Origin: DATFQE01 sp963739085
GTDB taxonomy: Bacteria; Actinomycetota; Thermoleophilia; Gaiellales; Gaiellaceae
Assembly: GCA_963739085.1 (NCBI GenBank)
Contig: CAVTZA010000018.1
Location: 62,001-126,000, forward strand
Direction of reading: 5' to 3'
Length of the DNA: 64,000 nucleotides
The notes below the pieces were generated by a model, which was given only the letters and a program-made list of their open reading frames with translations, was not told the origin of the DNA and did no database searches. Made by a program: the position numbers and the translations under genes. This document shows, piece by piece, positions 47,461-56,999 of this stretch (position 1 is its first letter; each line of letters starts with the position of its first letter).

Positions 47461-48375
47461 CTAAGCCATTACTTCTACGCGGCGCTCCTCGGGGCTCAGC
47501 CGGCCCTCGAGTCGGAGCACCTCGCGGAGCGCGCGGATCGAAACCTCGATCTGGTCGAGGGTCGGCTCGCGCGTCGTGAGCCGCTGCAGCCAGAGCCCCG
47601 GCGCGAGCAGCTTCATCACCACACGATTGTCAGCGTGCCGGCCGGCGAAGCGGATGAGCTCGTAGGCCAGGCCGGCGATCACCGGCAGGAGCAGGATCCG
47701 GCTCGCGATCAGCCAGTACCACACGGGGCGGCCGAAGAACGCGAAGACGAAGATCGCGATCACCATCACCCAGAGCAGGAATGCGGTGCCGCAACGTGGG
47801 TGGATGAGGCTGAACCGCTGCACCTTCTCGGGTACCAGCTCCTCGCCGGCCTCGTAGGCGTTGATCGCCTTGTGCTCGGCCGCGTGGTACTGGAACACGC
47901 GCTTCAGGTCGGGGAGGAGCGAGATCAGCACGAGGTACGTGATGAAGATCCCGACGCGGATGAGGCCCTCGACGACCACGAACTGGCCGGTGTCGTCGAT
48001 CGGCAGCCAGCTCGTCAGCAGCGCGGGCGTGACCTTGAAGAGCATGATCGCGAACCCGATCGCGATCGCGAACGCGAAGATCAGGCTCCCCCGCGAGAGC
48101 TCGGTGGAGACGTCCCCCTCGTCGCCCTCCTCCTGCGCCGCGTAGTTGGCCGAGATCGCGAGCGCGCGAAACCCGATCGCGAGCGACTCTCCGAGCGCGA
48201 TCACGCCCCTGATCACCGGCAGCCGGAAGAAGCGGTGCCGGGCCATCACAGAGTTGATCTGCCGGTCGACCTGGGCGATCTCGCCGTCGGGCTTGCGGAC
48301 CGCGAGCGCCCAGTTCGAGGGCCCTCGCATCATCACGCCCTCGAGGACGGCCTGTCCGCCGATCGGAGCCGACAT
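47461..48375 (-). CDS. DUF1385 (YqhQ-like) membrane protein
   Basis: A 304-residue protein opening MSAPIGGQAVLEGVMMRGPSNWALAVRK, the DUF1385 hallmark (GGQAVLEGVMMRG). The central region has HAAEHKAINAYEAGEEL with histidines and acidic residues that could bind metal, and IHPRCGTAFLLWVM. About four membrane helices. ATG at 48373-48375 is chosen because the family motif starts there. Function unknown. It is next to rpmE as in many genomes. Confidence 0.88.
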   Translation of the reverse strand: MSAPIGGQAVLEGVMMRGPSNWALAVRKPDGEIAQVDRQINSVMARHRFFRLPVIRGVIALGESLAIGFRALAISANYAAQEEGDEGDVSTELSRGSLIFAFAIAIGFAIMLFKVTPALLTSWLPIDDTGQFVVVEGLIRVGIFITYLVLISLLPDLKRVFQYHAAEHKAINAYEAGEELVPEKVQRFSLIHPRCGTAFLLWVMVIAIFVFAFFGRPVWYWLIASRILLLPVIAGLAYELIRFAGRHADNRVVMKLLAPGLWLQRLTTREPTLDQIEVSIRALREVLRLEGRLSPEERRVEVMA

Positions 48376-48385
48376 CGTGTTGGGC

Positions 48386-48604
48386 TTAGCCCTTGCGCGC
48401 GCCGCCGGCGCGCTCGAGGCGGCGCTGGAAGCGCTCGACCCGCCCGCCGGAGTCGACGAGCTTCTGCTTGCCCGTGTAGAACGGGTGACAATTCGAGCAG
48501 ATCTCGACGTGGAGCTCGGGCTTTGTGGACCGCGTCTCGAACGTGTTCCCACAGGAACACGTCACAGTGGCGAGGACGTAGTCGGGGTGGATGTCGGACT
48601 TCAT
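48386..48604 (-). CDS. rpmE: 50S ribosomal protein L31 (zinc-binding form)
   Basis: A 72-residue ribosomal protein with the four zinc cysteines in CSCGNTFETRSTKPELHVEICSNCHPFYTG (here in pieces: CSCGN and CSNCHPFYTG) and the conserved KQKLVDSGGRVERF. The presence of the cysteines marks it as the zinc-dependent form rather than the zinc-independent paralogue. ATG overlaps the threonine dehydratase stop by 4 bases. Confidence 0.97.
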   Translation of the reverse strand: MKSDIHPDYVLATVTCSCGNTFETRSTKPELHVEICSNCHPFYTGKQKLVDSGGRVERFQRRLERAGGARKG

Positions 48605-49578
48605 TGCTCGCTCAGGATAGCAACGGCCGTTTCCGTGGCCACGTTGCCGCCCGAGACCACGACCACGATCGACTCGCCCTGCTCATGTGCGATTTTCCCG
48701 CTGCGCAAGGCGGCGGTCGCGGCTGCTCCGGCCGGCTCGCAGGCGAGCTTCGCCCGGGCGTAGAGGAACCGGGTCGCCTCGGCGATCTCCTCCTCGCTCA
48801 CCAGCACGACCTCCTCCACCAGGTCGTGCGACTGGGCGAGTGCGACGGTCCCGGCGAACGGCGCGTTGAGGCCGTCGGCGATCGAGACCGGCGTGATCGG
48901 CACCGGCTCCCCGGCCGCCATGGCGAGCTGGAAGGCATTCGAGCGTTCGGGCTCCACCCCGATCACCCGAGCCAGCGGGCGGCGCGCCTTGACGACGGTC
49001 GCGATCCCGGAGATCAGCCCACCGCCGCCCACCGGCACGACGACGACGCCGGCGTCGGGCACGTCCTCGAGCAGCTCGAGCGCGACCGTCCCCTGCCCCG
49101 CGATCGTCGTCGGCGAGTCGAACGGGTGCACGAGCGTACGCCCCGACTCGGCGATGAGCTCGTCGAGGCGGTCGAACGCCTCTGCCGGCCCGGGCGCGCT
49201 CAGGTCGACCTCGGCTCCGTAGGCCCGGGTCGCCTCGACCTTCTGCGCGCTCGCGTCGCGCCACATCACGACTAGCGCGGAGACGCCCTCCTGCGCGGCG
49301 CCATAGGCGAGGGCCGCGGCGTGGTTGCCGGCCGAAATGCCGATGACGCCCCGCGCCTTCTCCTCGTTTGAGAGCGACGCGAGGCTCGTCAACACCCCGC
49401 GGGGCTTGAACGAGCCGGTCCGCTGGAACAGCTCGGCCTTGAGGTGGACGCGGGCGCCCGACTCCTCGCTCAGCAGGCGCGACGTGAAGGTCGGCGTGCG
49501 GTGGAGCCGGCCGCCGATCGCCTCCCGCGCGGCCAGGACGTCGTCGAGCGAGACCGGCGGCGAGGTCATCCGGCGCAT
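48601..49578 (-). CDS. Threonine ammonia-lyase / serine-threonine dehydratase
   Basis: PLP enzyme of fold type II that turns threonine into 2-oxobutanoate. The 325-residue single-domain form has the PLP-lysine motif LFQRTGSFKPRGVLTSL, the phosphate-binding GGGGLISGIATVV, and the start RLHRTPTFTSRLL. No C-terminal regulatory ACT or VRC domains, so it is of the catabolic (TdcB) layout. The product is oxidised to propionyl-CoA, which could feed the methylmalonyl-CoA mutase encoded at 59.3 kb (inference). Confidence 0.93.
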   Translation of the reverse strand: MRRMTSPPVSLDDVLAAREAIGGRLHRTPTFTSRLLSEESGARVHLKAELFQRTGSFKPRGVLTSLASLSNEEKARGVIGISAGNHAAALAYGAAQEGVSALVVMWRDASAQKVEATRAYGAEVDLSAPGPAEAFDRLDELIAESGRTLVHPFDSPTTIAGQGTVALELLEDVPDAGVVVVPVGGGGLISGIATVVKARRPLARVIGVEPERSNAFQLAMAAGEPVPITPVSIADGLNAPFAGTVALAQSHDLVEEVVLVSEEEIAEATRFLYARAKLACEPAGAAATAALRSGKIAHEQGESIVVVVSGGNVATETAVAILSEQ

Positions 49579-49608
49579 TCTCGCCGCCCGGCGCGGTGTG
49601 TGGCCCGA

Positions 49609-50553
49609 CTAATCGGTAGTCGTGCCCCGGCGCTGCTCGAGGGTCCGCTCGGCCTCGGCGTTGATCTCGGCCCCGAACAGGAGCGCGAGCGCACTGATCC
49701 ACAGCCAGGTGAGCATGATGATCACCGCGGCGAGCGAGCCCCAGGCCTTGTTGTAGCCGCCGAACTTGCTCACGTAGAGCGCGAACCCGCCCGATGCGAG
49801 CAGCCAGATCAGGACGCTGACCACGGGGCCGACCGTGACGTAGCGCCAGCGCGGCTGGTCGACGTTCGGGCCGAGGTACAGGATCGCCGCGAACGCCAAC
49901 AGCAGCCCGAAGATCAGGATCGGCCACTGCGCCGTCCACCACAGCCACGAGGTCAGAGACTCGAGCCCGACCGCCGACCCGATCCAGTCCGAGAGCGCGG
50001 GCCCGAGGACCAGCAGACCGAAGGCGAGCGCGAAGGCGACCAGCATCAGCACGACCATGAGGAGCGCGATGAGCCGCCGCTTGACGAAGCCTCGAGTCTC
50101 TTCGGCACCGTAGGCGGCGTTGAGCGCCCACATCAGCGTGTCCATCGCGCCCGTCAGCGTCCAGAGTGCGAGCACGGACCCGACCACGACCAACGCGATC
50201 CCCGAGCTCGACGCCGTCTGCGTGACGCGCCGGAGCGAGTCGTCGATGAGCGTGAGCGCCTCCTGTGGCACGACGCCGTCGAGCTTGTCGATGATCGTCG
50301 AGATGGCGTTGTCCCCGGCGAAGAGGCTGAACACGCCGACCGCGACGAGCAACAGCGCCGGGATCGCGAGGAACGCGTAGTAGGCGAGCGCCGCCGCGAG
50401 GTTCGTGATGTGGTCCTTCAGCGAGCTCTTGGCGGCGCTGACGAAGATCGAGAGCCAGTCCCGCTTCGTCAGGCCCTTCGGCGCCGGCTCGGCGCGACTC
50501 GCCTGCGGCGCGTCCTCTCTGTTGTCGGTGGGCTCCTGGTTCAAGACCTTCAT
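49609..50553 (-). CDS. YihY/BrkB-family inner membrane protein
   Basis: A 314-residue protein with about six membrane helices. Family motifs are DHITNLAAALAYYAFLAIPALLLVAVGVF near the start, GVVPQEALTLIDDSLRRV, and PRWRYVTVGPVVSVLIWLLASGGFALYVSKFGGYNKAWGSLAAVIIMLTWLWISALALLFGAEINAE (here in pieces: YNKAWGSLAAVIIMLTW). Formerly misannotated as RNase BN. The function is still unclear. Confidence 0.92.
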   Translation of the reverse strand: MKVLNQEPTDNREDAPQASRAEPAPKGLTKRDWLSIFVSAAKSSLKDHITNLAAALAYYAFLAIPALLLVAVGVFSLFAGDNAISTIIDKLDGVVPQEALTLIDDSLRRVTQTASSSGIALVVVGSVLALWTLTGAMDTLMWALNAAYGAEETRGFVKRRLIALLMVVLMLVAFALAFGLLVLGPALSDWIGSAVGLESLTSWLWWTAQWPILIFGLLLAFAAILYLGPNVDQPRWRYVTVGPVVSVLIWLLASGGFALYVSKFGGYNKAWGSLAAVIIMLTWLWISALALLFGAEINAEAERTLEQRRGTTTD

Positions 50554-50604
50554 CTCAGCATCCGGCTTCCCCGAGCGGCCGGAAGAAAACGCGGCAGTGC
50601 GTTT

Positions 50605-52299
50605 CTAGGTCTTGGTGTACTCGGGCCCGGAGCCGCCTTCGGGCGGGGTGAGCCGGCCGCCCTTCGCCGTGATCGCGCCGCACTGGACGCAGTTGGAGGG
50701 CGTCACCTCGACCTTCACGAGCTCGTCACCGTCGGCCTCCCCGACCTCGTACACCTGTGCCGGGCACATGTGCGCCCACAGCTCCGCGACGTCGCGGGGC
50801 ACGTGGTCTCTGATCCGGATGTGGCTCGGCTGGTCGTCGCGCGTCCGGTTGCCGGACGCGTAGACCGACGAGAGCTTGTCGAAGGTCATGGCGCCGTCCG
50901 GCGTTGGGTAGCCGGCAGCGCGGTTCGAACCGATGAGGCTCTGGTCGGCGTCGCGCTCGAGGTGCGAGTCCTTCGGCGGGAAGTGACCCTTCGAGACGGT
51001 CATCGCCCCGGCCATCGCACCGCCCATCCAGAAGCCGCGGGCGAACGCGGGCCGCATGTTGCGCACCTCGCGCAGGTCGCTCCAGACGAAGCTGTTCTGC
51101 AGGGCATCGTCGTAGAGGTGGAGCGATCGCGCCGGGGTGGCGCCGCGCTGCAGCGATGCGTAGGCGGCCTCGGCGGCGAGCCGCCCGGACTCGACCGCAT
51201 AGTGGATCCCCTTGAGCGCGGGCACGTTGACCAGCCCGGCGCCGTCGCCGACCAGCAGGAGGCCCGGCGCGTGCAGCCGTCGCGGCACTGCGAGCAGCCC
51301 GCCCTCGGGGATCGTCTTGGCGCCCCACGCGACTCGCTCGCCGCCGCGGAGGATCTTGCGCACGAGCTTGTGCGTCTTCAGCTCCTGGAGCAGGTCGTGG
51401 ACGGACAGCTCGACGTCGCGGTAGTCGAGCCCCACGACCATGCCGAGGGTGACCATGTCCTCGCCCATCGGGTAGATGAACGAGCCGCCGAACTCGCGGT
51501 ACTTCTTGCCCCCACGCAGGGGCCAGCCCATCGTGTGGATCACGCGGTCGAGCGGCTCCGCGACCTTCCAGACCTCCTTCACCCCGAGCGCCCACACCTG
51601 CGGGCTCTCGCCGTGCAGCCCGAAGCGGTCGATGGCGACTCCGGTCAGGTGGCCCTGCGTCCCCTCGGCGAGGACGGTCACACGGCCGGCGATGTCCGAC
51701 CCCGGCTCGAAGTTCGGCAGCGGCTCGCCGCCCCTGCCGCGACCCTTGTCGCCGGTCCGCACCCCGCGCACGCGGCCGTCCTGGACGAGCAGCTTCTCGG
51801 CCGCGGTCTCGGGCAGGATCATCGCGCCCAGCGCCTCGGCCTCGCCGGCGAGCCAGCGGCCGAGCTCGGACACGGACGCGACGTGGTTGTGGTGGTTCTT
51901 CATCGTCGGCGGGGTCGGGATCCGCAGCGCCGAGCCGCCCGTGAGGAAGTACACGGCCTCCTGGTCGACCCGGCCGTAGAAGGGCATGTCCGACAGCGAG
52001 CGACGATCCTTGAACAGGCGGCGGAGCGAACGCGGGTTGACGACGGCGCCCGACAGCAGGTGCGAGCCGGGCTGGCGGCCCTTCTCGAGCACCGCCACCG
52101 GCACCTCGCCCAACCGCTCCCGCATGGCCGCGTCGCCCTCGAGCAGCTGGCCGAGCCGGATCGCGCAGGACAGGCCGGCCGGGCCCGCGCCGACGATCAG
52201 AACGCCGACCTCGATGCGCTCCTCAGGCGGATCGCTCGGCTCGGCGACGTACTCGGCAGCGCTGAAGAATGGCGGGTAGTCGGCAGGACGGGAAGCCAC
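50605..52299 (-). CDS. Electron transfer flavoprotein-quinone oxidoreductase, with one cluster cysteine missing
   Basis: Passes electrons from reduced ETF to the quinone pool. The 564-residue protein has the FAD-binding opening EVGVLIVGAGPAGLSCAIRL (in pieces: VGAGPAGLSCA), SGAVVNPRSL, and VGDGAGLVNVPALKGIHYA. The C-terminal ferredoxin-like region has MCPAQVYEVGE and SNCVQCGAI. The usual CxxCxxC part reads CVQCGAI, so one of the four cluster ligands is Ile here. The enzyme may bind a different cluster or none. It lies just after etfA on the same strand. Confidence 0.9.
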   Translation of the reverse strand: MASRPADYPPFFSAAEYVAEPSDPPEERIEVGVLIVGAGPAGLSCAIRLGQLLEGDAAMRERLGEVPVAVLEKGRQPGSHLLSGAVVNPRSLRRLFKDRRSLSDMPFYGRVDQEAVYFLTGGSALRIPTPPTMKNHHNHVASVSELGRWLAGEAEALGAMILPETAAEKLLVQDGRVRGVRTGDKGRGRGGEPLPNFEPGSDIAGRVTVLAEGTQGHLTGVAIDRFGLHGESPQVWALGVKEVWKVAEPLDRVIHTMGWPLRGGKKYREFGGSFIYPMGEDMVTLGMVVGLDYRDVELSVHDLLQELKTHKLVRKILRGGERVAWGAKTIPEGGLLAVPRRLHAPGLLLVGDGAGLVNVPALKGIHYAVESGRLAAEAAYASLQRGATPARSLHLYDDALQNSFVWSDLREVRNMRPAFARGFWMGGAMAGAMTVSKGHFPPKDSHLERDADQSLIGSNRAAGYPTPDGAMTFDKLSSVYASGNRTRDDQPSHIRIRDHVPRDVAELWAHMCPAQVYEVGEADGDELVKVEVTPSNCVQCGAITAKGGRLTPPEGGSGPEYTKT

Positions 52300-52300
52300 G

Positions 52301-53266
52301 TCAGCTCCCGCGCTTTGCGCGCACGAGCTCGGTGAGCTTCGGGACTATGTCGTTCAGGTCGCCGACCACGCCGAGGTCGCAGAAGTCGAAGATCGGGGCG
52401 TTCGGATCCTTGTTGATCGCGACGATCGTGCCGGCGCCCTGCATGCCGACCTTGTGCTGGATCGCGCCGGAGATCCCGCAGGCGACGTAGAGCTTGGGCG
52501 CGACGGTCTTGCCCGTCTGACCGACCTGGGCGGCGTAGGGGTACCAGCCCGCGTCGACCACCGCCCGCGTCGCGGCCACGGCTCCGCCGAGCGCCTTGGC
52601 GAGCTCCTCGACGAGCGAGAACTTCTCGGGCTCGCCGAGCCCGCGGCCGCCGGCGACGATCACATCCGCGTCCTCGATCGACGGGCCCTCGCTCGTCTCG
52701 TGCGCCTGTTCGACCATCACCGCCGCGCTGGAGAAGTCCTCGAGCTGCGCGTCGAACTCGCGGACCTCGGCCTCCCCGCCGGTCTCCTTGGGCTCGAAGG
52801 TGCCGGAACGGATCAGGGCCAGCCGCGGCTCGCTCGTCCAGCCGACGTCGGCGAGGACGGTGTCGCCGAGCGCGGGCCGCTTGCCGACGAGCCGGTCGCC
52901 GTCGCGGACGAGGTCGACGAGATCCCAGTTGAGTCCCGCGTCGAGCCGGGCCGCGAGACCGGCGGCGACGTCAGCCGAGAGCACCGACGCGGCGAAGACG
53001 ACTGTGTCGAAGCCGTGCTCGGTCACGAGCTGCGCCAGCGCGTCGACGCGCGGCTGGGGAAGTGGGGCCTCGAGCGCTGGGTCGTCGGCGACGAACACGG
53101 TGGAGGCGCCGAATGGGCCGGCGGCGGCCGCGAGGTCCGCCACGCCCGAGCCGAGCAGCGCGGCCGTGACGTTGCCGCCGTCGAGCTCGGCGGCCTTGGA
53201 CAGGACGCCGAGCGAGCCTTTCTGGAGCTCACCTTCGTGGTGTTCGAGGAAGACGAGCGTTGCCAT
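52301..53266 (-). CDS. etfA: Electron transfer flavoprotein subunit alpha
   Basis: FAD-binding subunit of ETF, which collects electrons from acyl-CoA dehydrogenases. The 321-residue protein has the N-terminal domain (MATLVFLEHHEGELQKGSLGVL) and the FAD-binding C-terminal segment GGRGLGEPEKFSLVEELAKALGGAVAATRAVVDAGW and GQTGKTVAPKLYVACGISGAIQH, ending INKDPNAPIFDFCDLGVVGDL. ATG at 53264-53266 overlaps the etfB stop by 1-4 bases. Confidence 0.96.
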   Translation of the reverse strand: MATLVFLEHHEGELQKGSLGVLSKAAELDGGNVTAALLGSGVADLAAAAGPFGASTVFVADDPALEAPLPQPRVDALAQLVTEHGFDTVVFAASVLSADVAAGLAARLDAGLNWDLVDLVRDGDRLVGKRPALGDTVLADVGWTSEPRLALIRSGTFEPKETGGEAEVREFDAQLEDFSSAAVMVEQAHETSEGPSIEDADVIVAGGRGLGEPEKFSLVEELAKALGGAVAATRAVVDAGWYPYAAQVGQTGKTVAPKLYVACGISGAIQHKVGMQGAGTIVAINKDPNAPIFDFCDLGVVGDLNDIVPKLTELVRAKRGS

Positions 53267-54045
53267 CAGATGAGCTTGCGCTCCGCGAGGTACTCCACGA
53301 TCTTCTGGGCGGCGTCGCCCTCGTCCTCGATCTTGACCGAGTCGCCTCGCGGCGGCGGCTCGCCGACCGCGTAGACCTCGGTGCGCCTCCCGGCATCGCC
53401 GACCGCGTCGCCGTTCAGGCCGAGGTCCCCCAGCGAGAGCGTCTCCTGCGGCTTCGACTTCGCGCCCATGATCCCCTTGAGGGACGGGTAGCGCGGCTCG
53501 TTGATCGCGTCGGACACCGCGATCACGGCCGGCAGCGGAGCCTCGATCACGTCGTAGCCGAACTCCGTCTGGCGCTTCCCGCGCACCTTGCCGTCGGCGA
53601 GCGTGAGCTCGGCGACCTGCGACACGACCGGCCGGCGCAGCTTCTCGGCCACGGCCGCCCACAGCACGGCGCCGTCGGAGTCGCTCGACTGCTGCCCGAA
53701 GAGGACGAGGTCGGGAGCCTCGCGCTCGAGCGCGGCGGCCAGCGCCTTCGTCGTCCCGAGCAGGTCCGAGCCTGCTGCGTCGTCGTCGGTGACGAGCAGC
53801 ACGCGGTCGGCGCCCATCGCCAGAGCCTTCCGCAGTGACTCGGCCGCCTTGGCGGGGCCGAGCGAGACGAGCACGACCTCGCCGCCCTCGCCGCCTTCCT
53901 TCAGGCGGAGCGCCTCCTCGACGGCATGGACGTCGAACGGGTTGATCGTGCCCTCCACGGAGCGGTCCAGACGCTTCGTCTGGGGGTCCAGCCGCTTCGG
54001 TGCGGCGGCGTCCGGAACGTGCTTCACGCAGACGGCGATCTTCAT
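53266..54045 (-). CDS. etfB: Electron transfer flavoprotein subunit beta
   Basis: The 260-residue beta subunit, with MKIAVCVKHVPDAAAPKRLD at the start, GTINPFDVHAVEEALRLKE, AMGADRVLLVTDD, and the AMP-site region LVLFGQQSSDSDGAVLWAAVAE and PAVIAVSDAINEPRYPSLKGIMGAKSKP (in pieces). ATG at 54043-54045. Its promoter region (54046-54193) is shared with a divergent peptidase gene and has a pair of 11-12-bp direct repeats at 54070-54096. Confidence 0.96.
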   Translation of the reverse strand: MKIAVCVKHVPDAAAPKRLDPQTKRLDRSVEGTINPFDVHAVEEALRLKEGGEGGEVVLVSLGPAKAAESLRKALAMGADRVLLVTDDDAAGSDLLGTTKALAAALEREAPDLVLFGQQSSDSDGAVLWAAVAEKLRRPVVSQVAELTLADGKVRGKRQTEFGYDVIEAPLPAVIAVSDAINEPRYPSLKGIMGAKSKPQETLSLGDLGLNGDAVGDAGRRTEVYAVGEPPPRGDSVKIEDEGDAAQKIVEYLAERKLI

Positions 54046-54069
54046 CGCGGAGGGGGACTCTAACGTCGC

Positions 54070-54096
54070 ATAGCCAACTGACCGATAGCCCAACTG
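54070..54096. promoter_or_regulatory. Direct repeats in the etfB upstream region
   Basis: ATAGCCAACTG (54070-54080) and ATAGCCCAACTG (54085-54096) are 15-16 bases apart, about one and a half helical turns. On the minus strand they overlap the most likely etfB promoter (TATGCG, complement of 54067-54072). They may be a regulator's binding site. No cognate regulator is adjacent. Confidence 0.35.
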
Positions 54097-54193
54097 TCTG
54101 TTAGGGTGCCGCCCTTCGAGCGCGAACCGGAGCCCCTTCTCGCCCAGCCACCGGACGACAGCCCGAGGTCTTCTCCTCATCTTCCTGCTCGGT

Positions 54194-55069
54194 GTGACCA
54201 CCGGGACGGCGGCGGCGATCCCGCCCGATCCTCCACCGCCCCCCGGCGGGCCCGTTCGCCCGACTCAGGCCGTGCCGAAGTTCGTCTTCCCGGTCGTCGG
54301 GCCGGCCCGCTACATCTCCGACTTCGGCGCGCCGCGCGCGCAGGGTCCCCACGAGGGCAACGACATCATGAGCGTCCGCTGGGCGCCGGCCGTGGCTGTT
54401 GAGAGCGGCACGGTCAAGTTCGACTCGGGCGGGTGGGGCTGCATGCTCAACCTGCTCGGCGACAGCGGCACGAAGTACTCGTACATCCACCTCAACAACG
54501 ACCTGACGATGAAGAACGACAACCGGGGCAAGTGCGTCGCCGGGGTCGCCTTCGCGAAAGGCCTGAAGAACGGGCAGCGCGTCGAGGTCGGTCAGCACAT
54601 CGCCTACGTCGGCGACTCGGGCGACGCCGACGGCATCCAGCCGCATCTCCACTTCGAGCGGCATCCCGGCGCAGGCGCCGCGACCAACCCCTTCCACTGG
54701 CTGAACACGGTGCCCCGGCTGCTCTTCAGCTCACCGCTCGGACAGCCGGTGAGCCTCTCGCTCCGCGGGACCGTGCTGCAGGCGACCGCGCCGGAGACGC
54801 TTCGGCTCAAGCTCGAGACCGTGAAGCCGTGGCCTGTCGGCCCTCGCGTCACGCAGAAGGGCCGCGCGGTGACGCTCACGGTGCCGGCGACGGCGACGTT
54901 CGAGAACGCACGCGGCTACATGACGACGACGGATCTCTCGCGGCTGGAGAAGGGCCGCTCGGTCGTCGTCTGGACGCAGTCGACGACCTCGACCGTGCTC
55001 ACGCAGCTCGGGCGCAACCTCGTCGCCGAGCGGGTCCAGCTGCTCGCGCCGCCGCCCAAGAAAACGTAG
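54194..55069 (+). CDS. M23-family (LytM-type) peptidase, start uncertain
   Basis: A murein hydrolase-like protein of about 291 residues. Zinc ligands are in GPHEGNDIM (His and Asp) and in IQPHLHFER (HxH). A beta-rich C-terminal half of about 110 residues follows. A signal-peptide-like segment (GLLLIFLLGVTTGTAAA) spans the GTG at 54194 and extends upstream in the same frame to about 54160, but no ATG/GTG/TTG starts it. Only a CTG (54098) or a frame-shifted GTG (54106) could. The true start is therefore unresolved and another one-base error is possible. Divergent from etfB. Confidence 0.82.
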   Translation: MTTGTAAAIPPDPPPPPGGPVRPTQAVPKFVFPVVGPARYISDFGAPRAQGPHEGNDIMSVRWAPAVAVESGTVKFDSGGWGCMLNLLGDSGTKYSYIHLNNDLTMKNDNRGKCVAGVAFAKGLKNGQRVEVGQHIAYVGDSGDADGIQPHLHFERHPGAGAATNPFHWLNTVPRLLFSSPLGQPVSLSLRGTVLQATAPETLRLKLETVKPWPVGPRVTQKGRAVTLTVPATATFENARGYMTTTDLSRLEKGRSVVVWTQSTTSTVLTQLGRNLVAERVQLLAPPPKKT

Positions 55070-55074
55070 GCTCG

Positions 55075-55844
<770 letters not shown>

Positions 55845-55848
<4 letters not shown>

Positions 55849-56246
55849 GTCGCCGCCCCGACCCGCTCGCGCAGGAAGTCGACGATCTCCGCGGTCGGCG
55901 CGCCCGGGGTGAAGATCTCGGCTACGCCCTGCTGCTTCAGCTCGTCGGCATCCTCCCGCGGGATCGTGCCGCCGACGACGACGAGGACGTCCTCGGCGCC
56001 GTTCTCCTTGAGCCCTTCCAGGATCCGCGGCACGAGCGTCATGTGCGCCCCGGACAGGATCGAGATCCCGACGGCGTCCGCATCCTCCTGGATCGCCGTC
56101 TCGACGATCTGGTCCGGCGTCTGATGGAGGCCGGTGTAGATGACCTCCATTCCGGCGTCGCGAAGGGCACGGGCGATGATCTTCGCACCGCGGTCATGCC
56201 CGTCGAGACCCGGTTTTGCAATTACCACACGAATTTTTCCCGCCAC
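55845..56246 (-). CDS. Methylmalonyl-CoA mutase, B12-binding subunit
   Basis: The separate C-terminal (cobalamin-binding) chain of methylmalonyl-CoA mutase, 133 residues. It has RVVIAKPGLDGHDRGAKIIARALRDAG with the DxHxxG axial ligand motif, and GISILSGAH, VVVGGTIP. GTG at 56244-56246 is used. The large subunit is encoded 3 kb away at 59272-60942. Together they convert methylmalonyl-CoA to succinyl-CoA. A divergent gene begins 19 bases away. Confidence 0.92.
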
Positions 56247-56264
56247 TTCGGGCAGTATAGGAAT

Positions 56265-56999
56265 GTGAAATTGACCGTCGTGGGCTCGTCGCCCGCCTGG
56301 CCGAACCCCGGCGGCGCTCAATCCGGGTATCTGATCGAGGGGCCCGGAAGGCTCCTACTGGACTGCGGTCCCGGCGTGCTGGCACGCCTGCGCGAGCAGT
56401 ACGCGGAGAACGGCTGGCCGCGCGTCGACGCCATCGTCGTCAGCCATTTCCACCTCGACCACTGGGGCGATCTCGTGCCGTGGGTCTGGGGCCTCATGGT
56501 CGGTCCGGCCAAGGATCAGACGCCGCCAGAGCTCTGGGTGCCGCCCGGCGGCATGGAGGAGCTGGCCACTCTCGGTGGGCGCCTGGGCCAGCCGGACATG
56601 TTCGCGAGGACCTTCAGGCTCCGCGAGTACACCGAACGCGAGCCGTTCCGCGCCGCGGAGCTCGACGTGGTCGCACTTCGGCTGCCGCACTACACGCTCC
56701 AGACGTTCGGGTTCCGTGTCACGAACGGCGCCCGCTCGCTCGCCTACTCCGGCGACTCGGGCCCGAGCGAGCGCCTCGCCGAGCTCGCGCGCGACTGCGA
56801 CCTGTTCATCTGCGAGGCGACGCTCGATCGCCCCGAGCTGGACGGCGAGCCACGCGGCCACCTCACGGCCGACGAGGCGGTGGCCGCCTTCGAGTCGTCG
56901 GGCGCACGTCGGCTGCTGCTCACGCACAGGCCGAACGAGCTGCCGCTCGACGGCACGCTCGAGCTCGCCTACGACGGGCTCGAGCTCGACATCACGTAG
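56265..56999 (+). CDS. MBL-fold metallo-hydrolase
   Basis: A 244-residue metallo-beta-lactamase-fold protein with the metal motif SHFHLDHWGDL, LPHYT, AYSGDSGPSER and LLLTHRPNE, and the RNase Z/ElaC-like opening LTVVGSSPAWPNPGGAQSGYLIEG. Similar to the ribonuclease Z/ phosphodiesterase group, but I cannot say whether it processes tRNA. GTG at 56265-56267. Convergent with a three-gene paralogous cluster at its end. Confidence 0.88.
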   Translation: MKLTVVGSSPAWPNPGGAQSGYLIEGPGRLLLDCGPGVLARLREQYAENGWPRVDAIVVSHFHLDHWGDLVPWVWGLMVGPAKDQTPPELWVPPGGMEELATLGGRLGQPDMFARTFRLREYTEREPFRAAELDVVALRLPHYTLQTFGFRVTNGARSLAYSGDSGPSERLAELARDCDLFICEATLDRPELDGEPRGHLTADEAVAAFESSGARRLLLTHRPNELPLDGTLELAYDGLELDIT

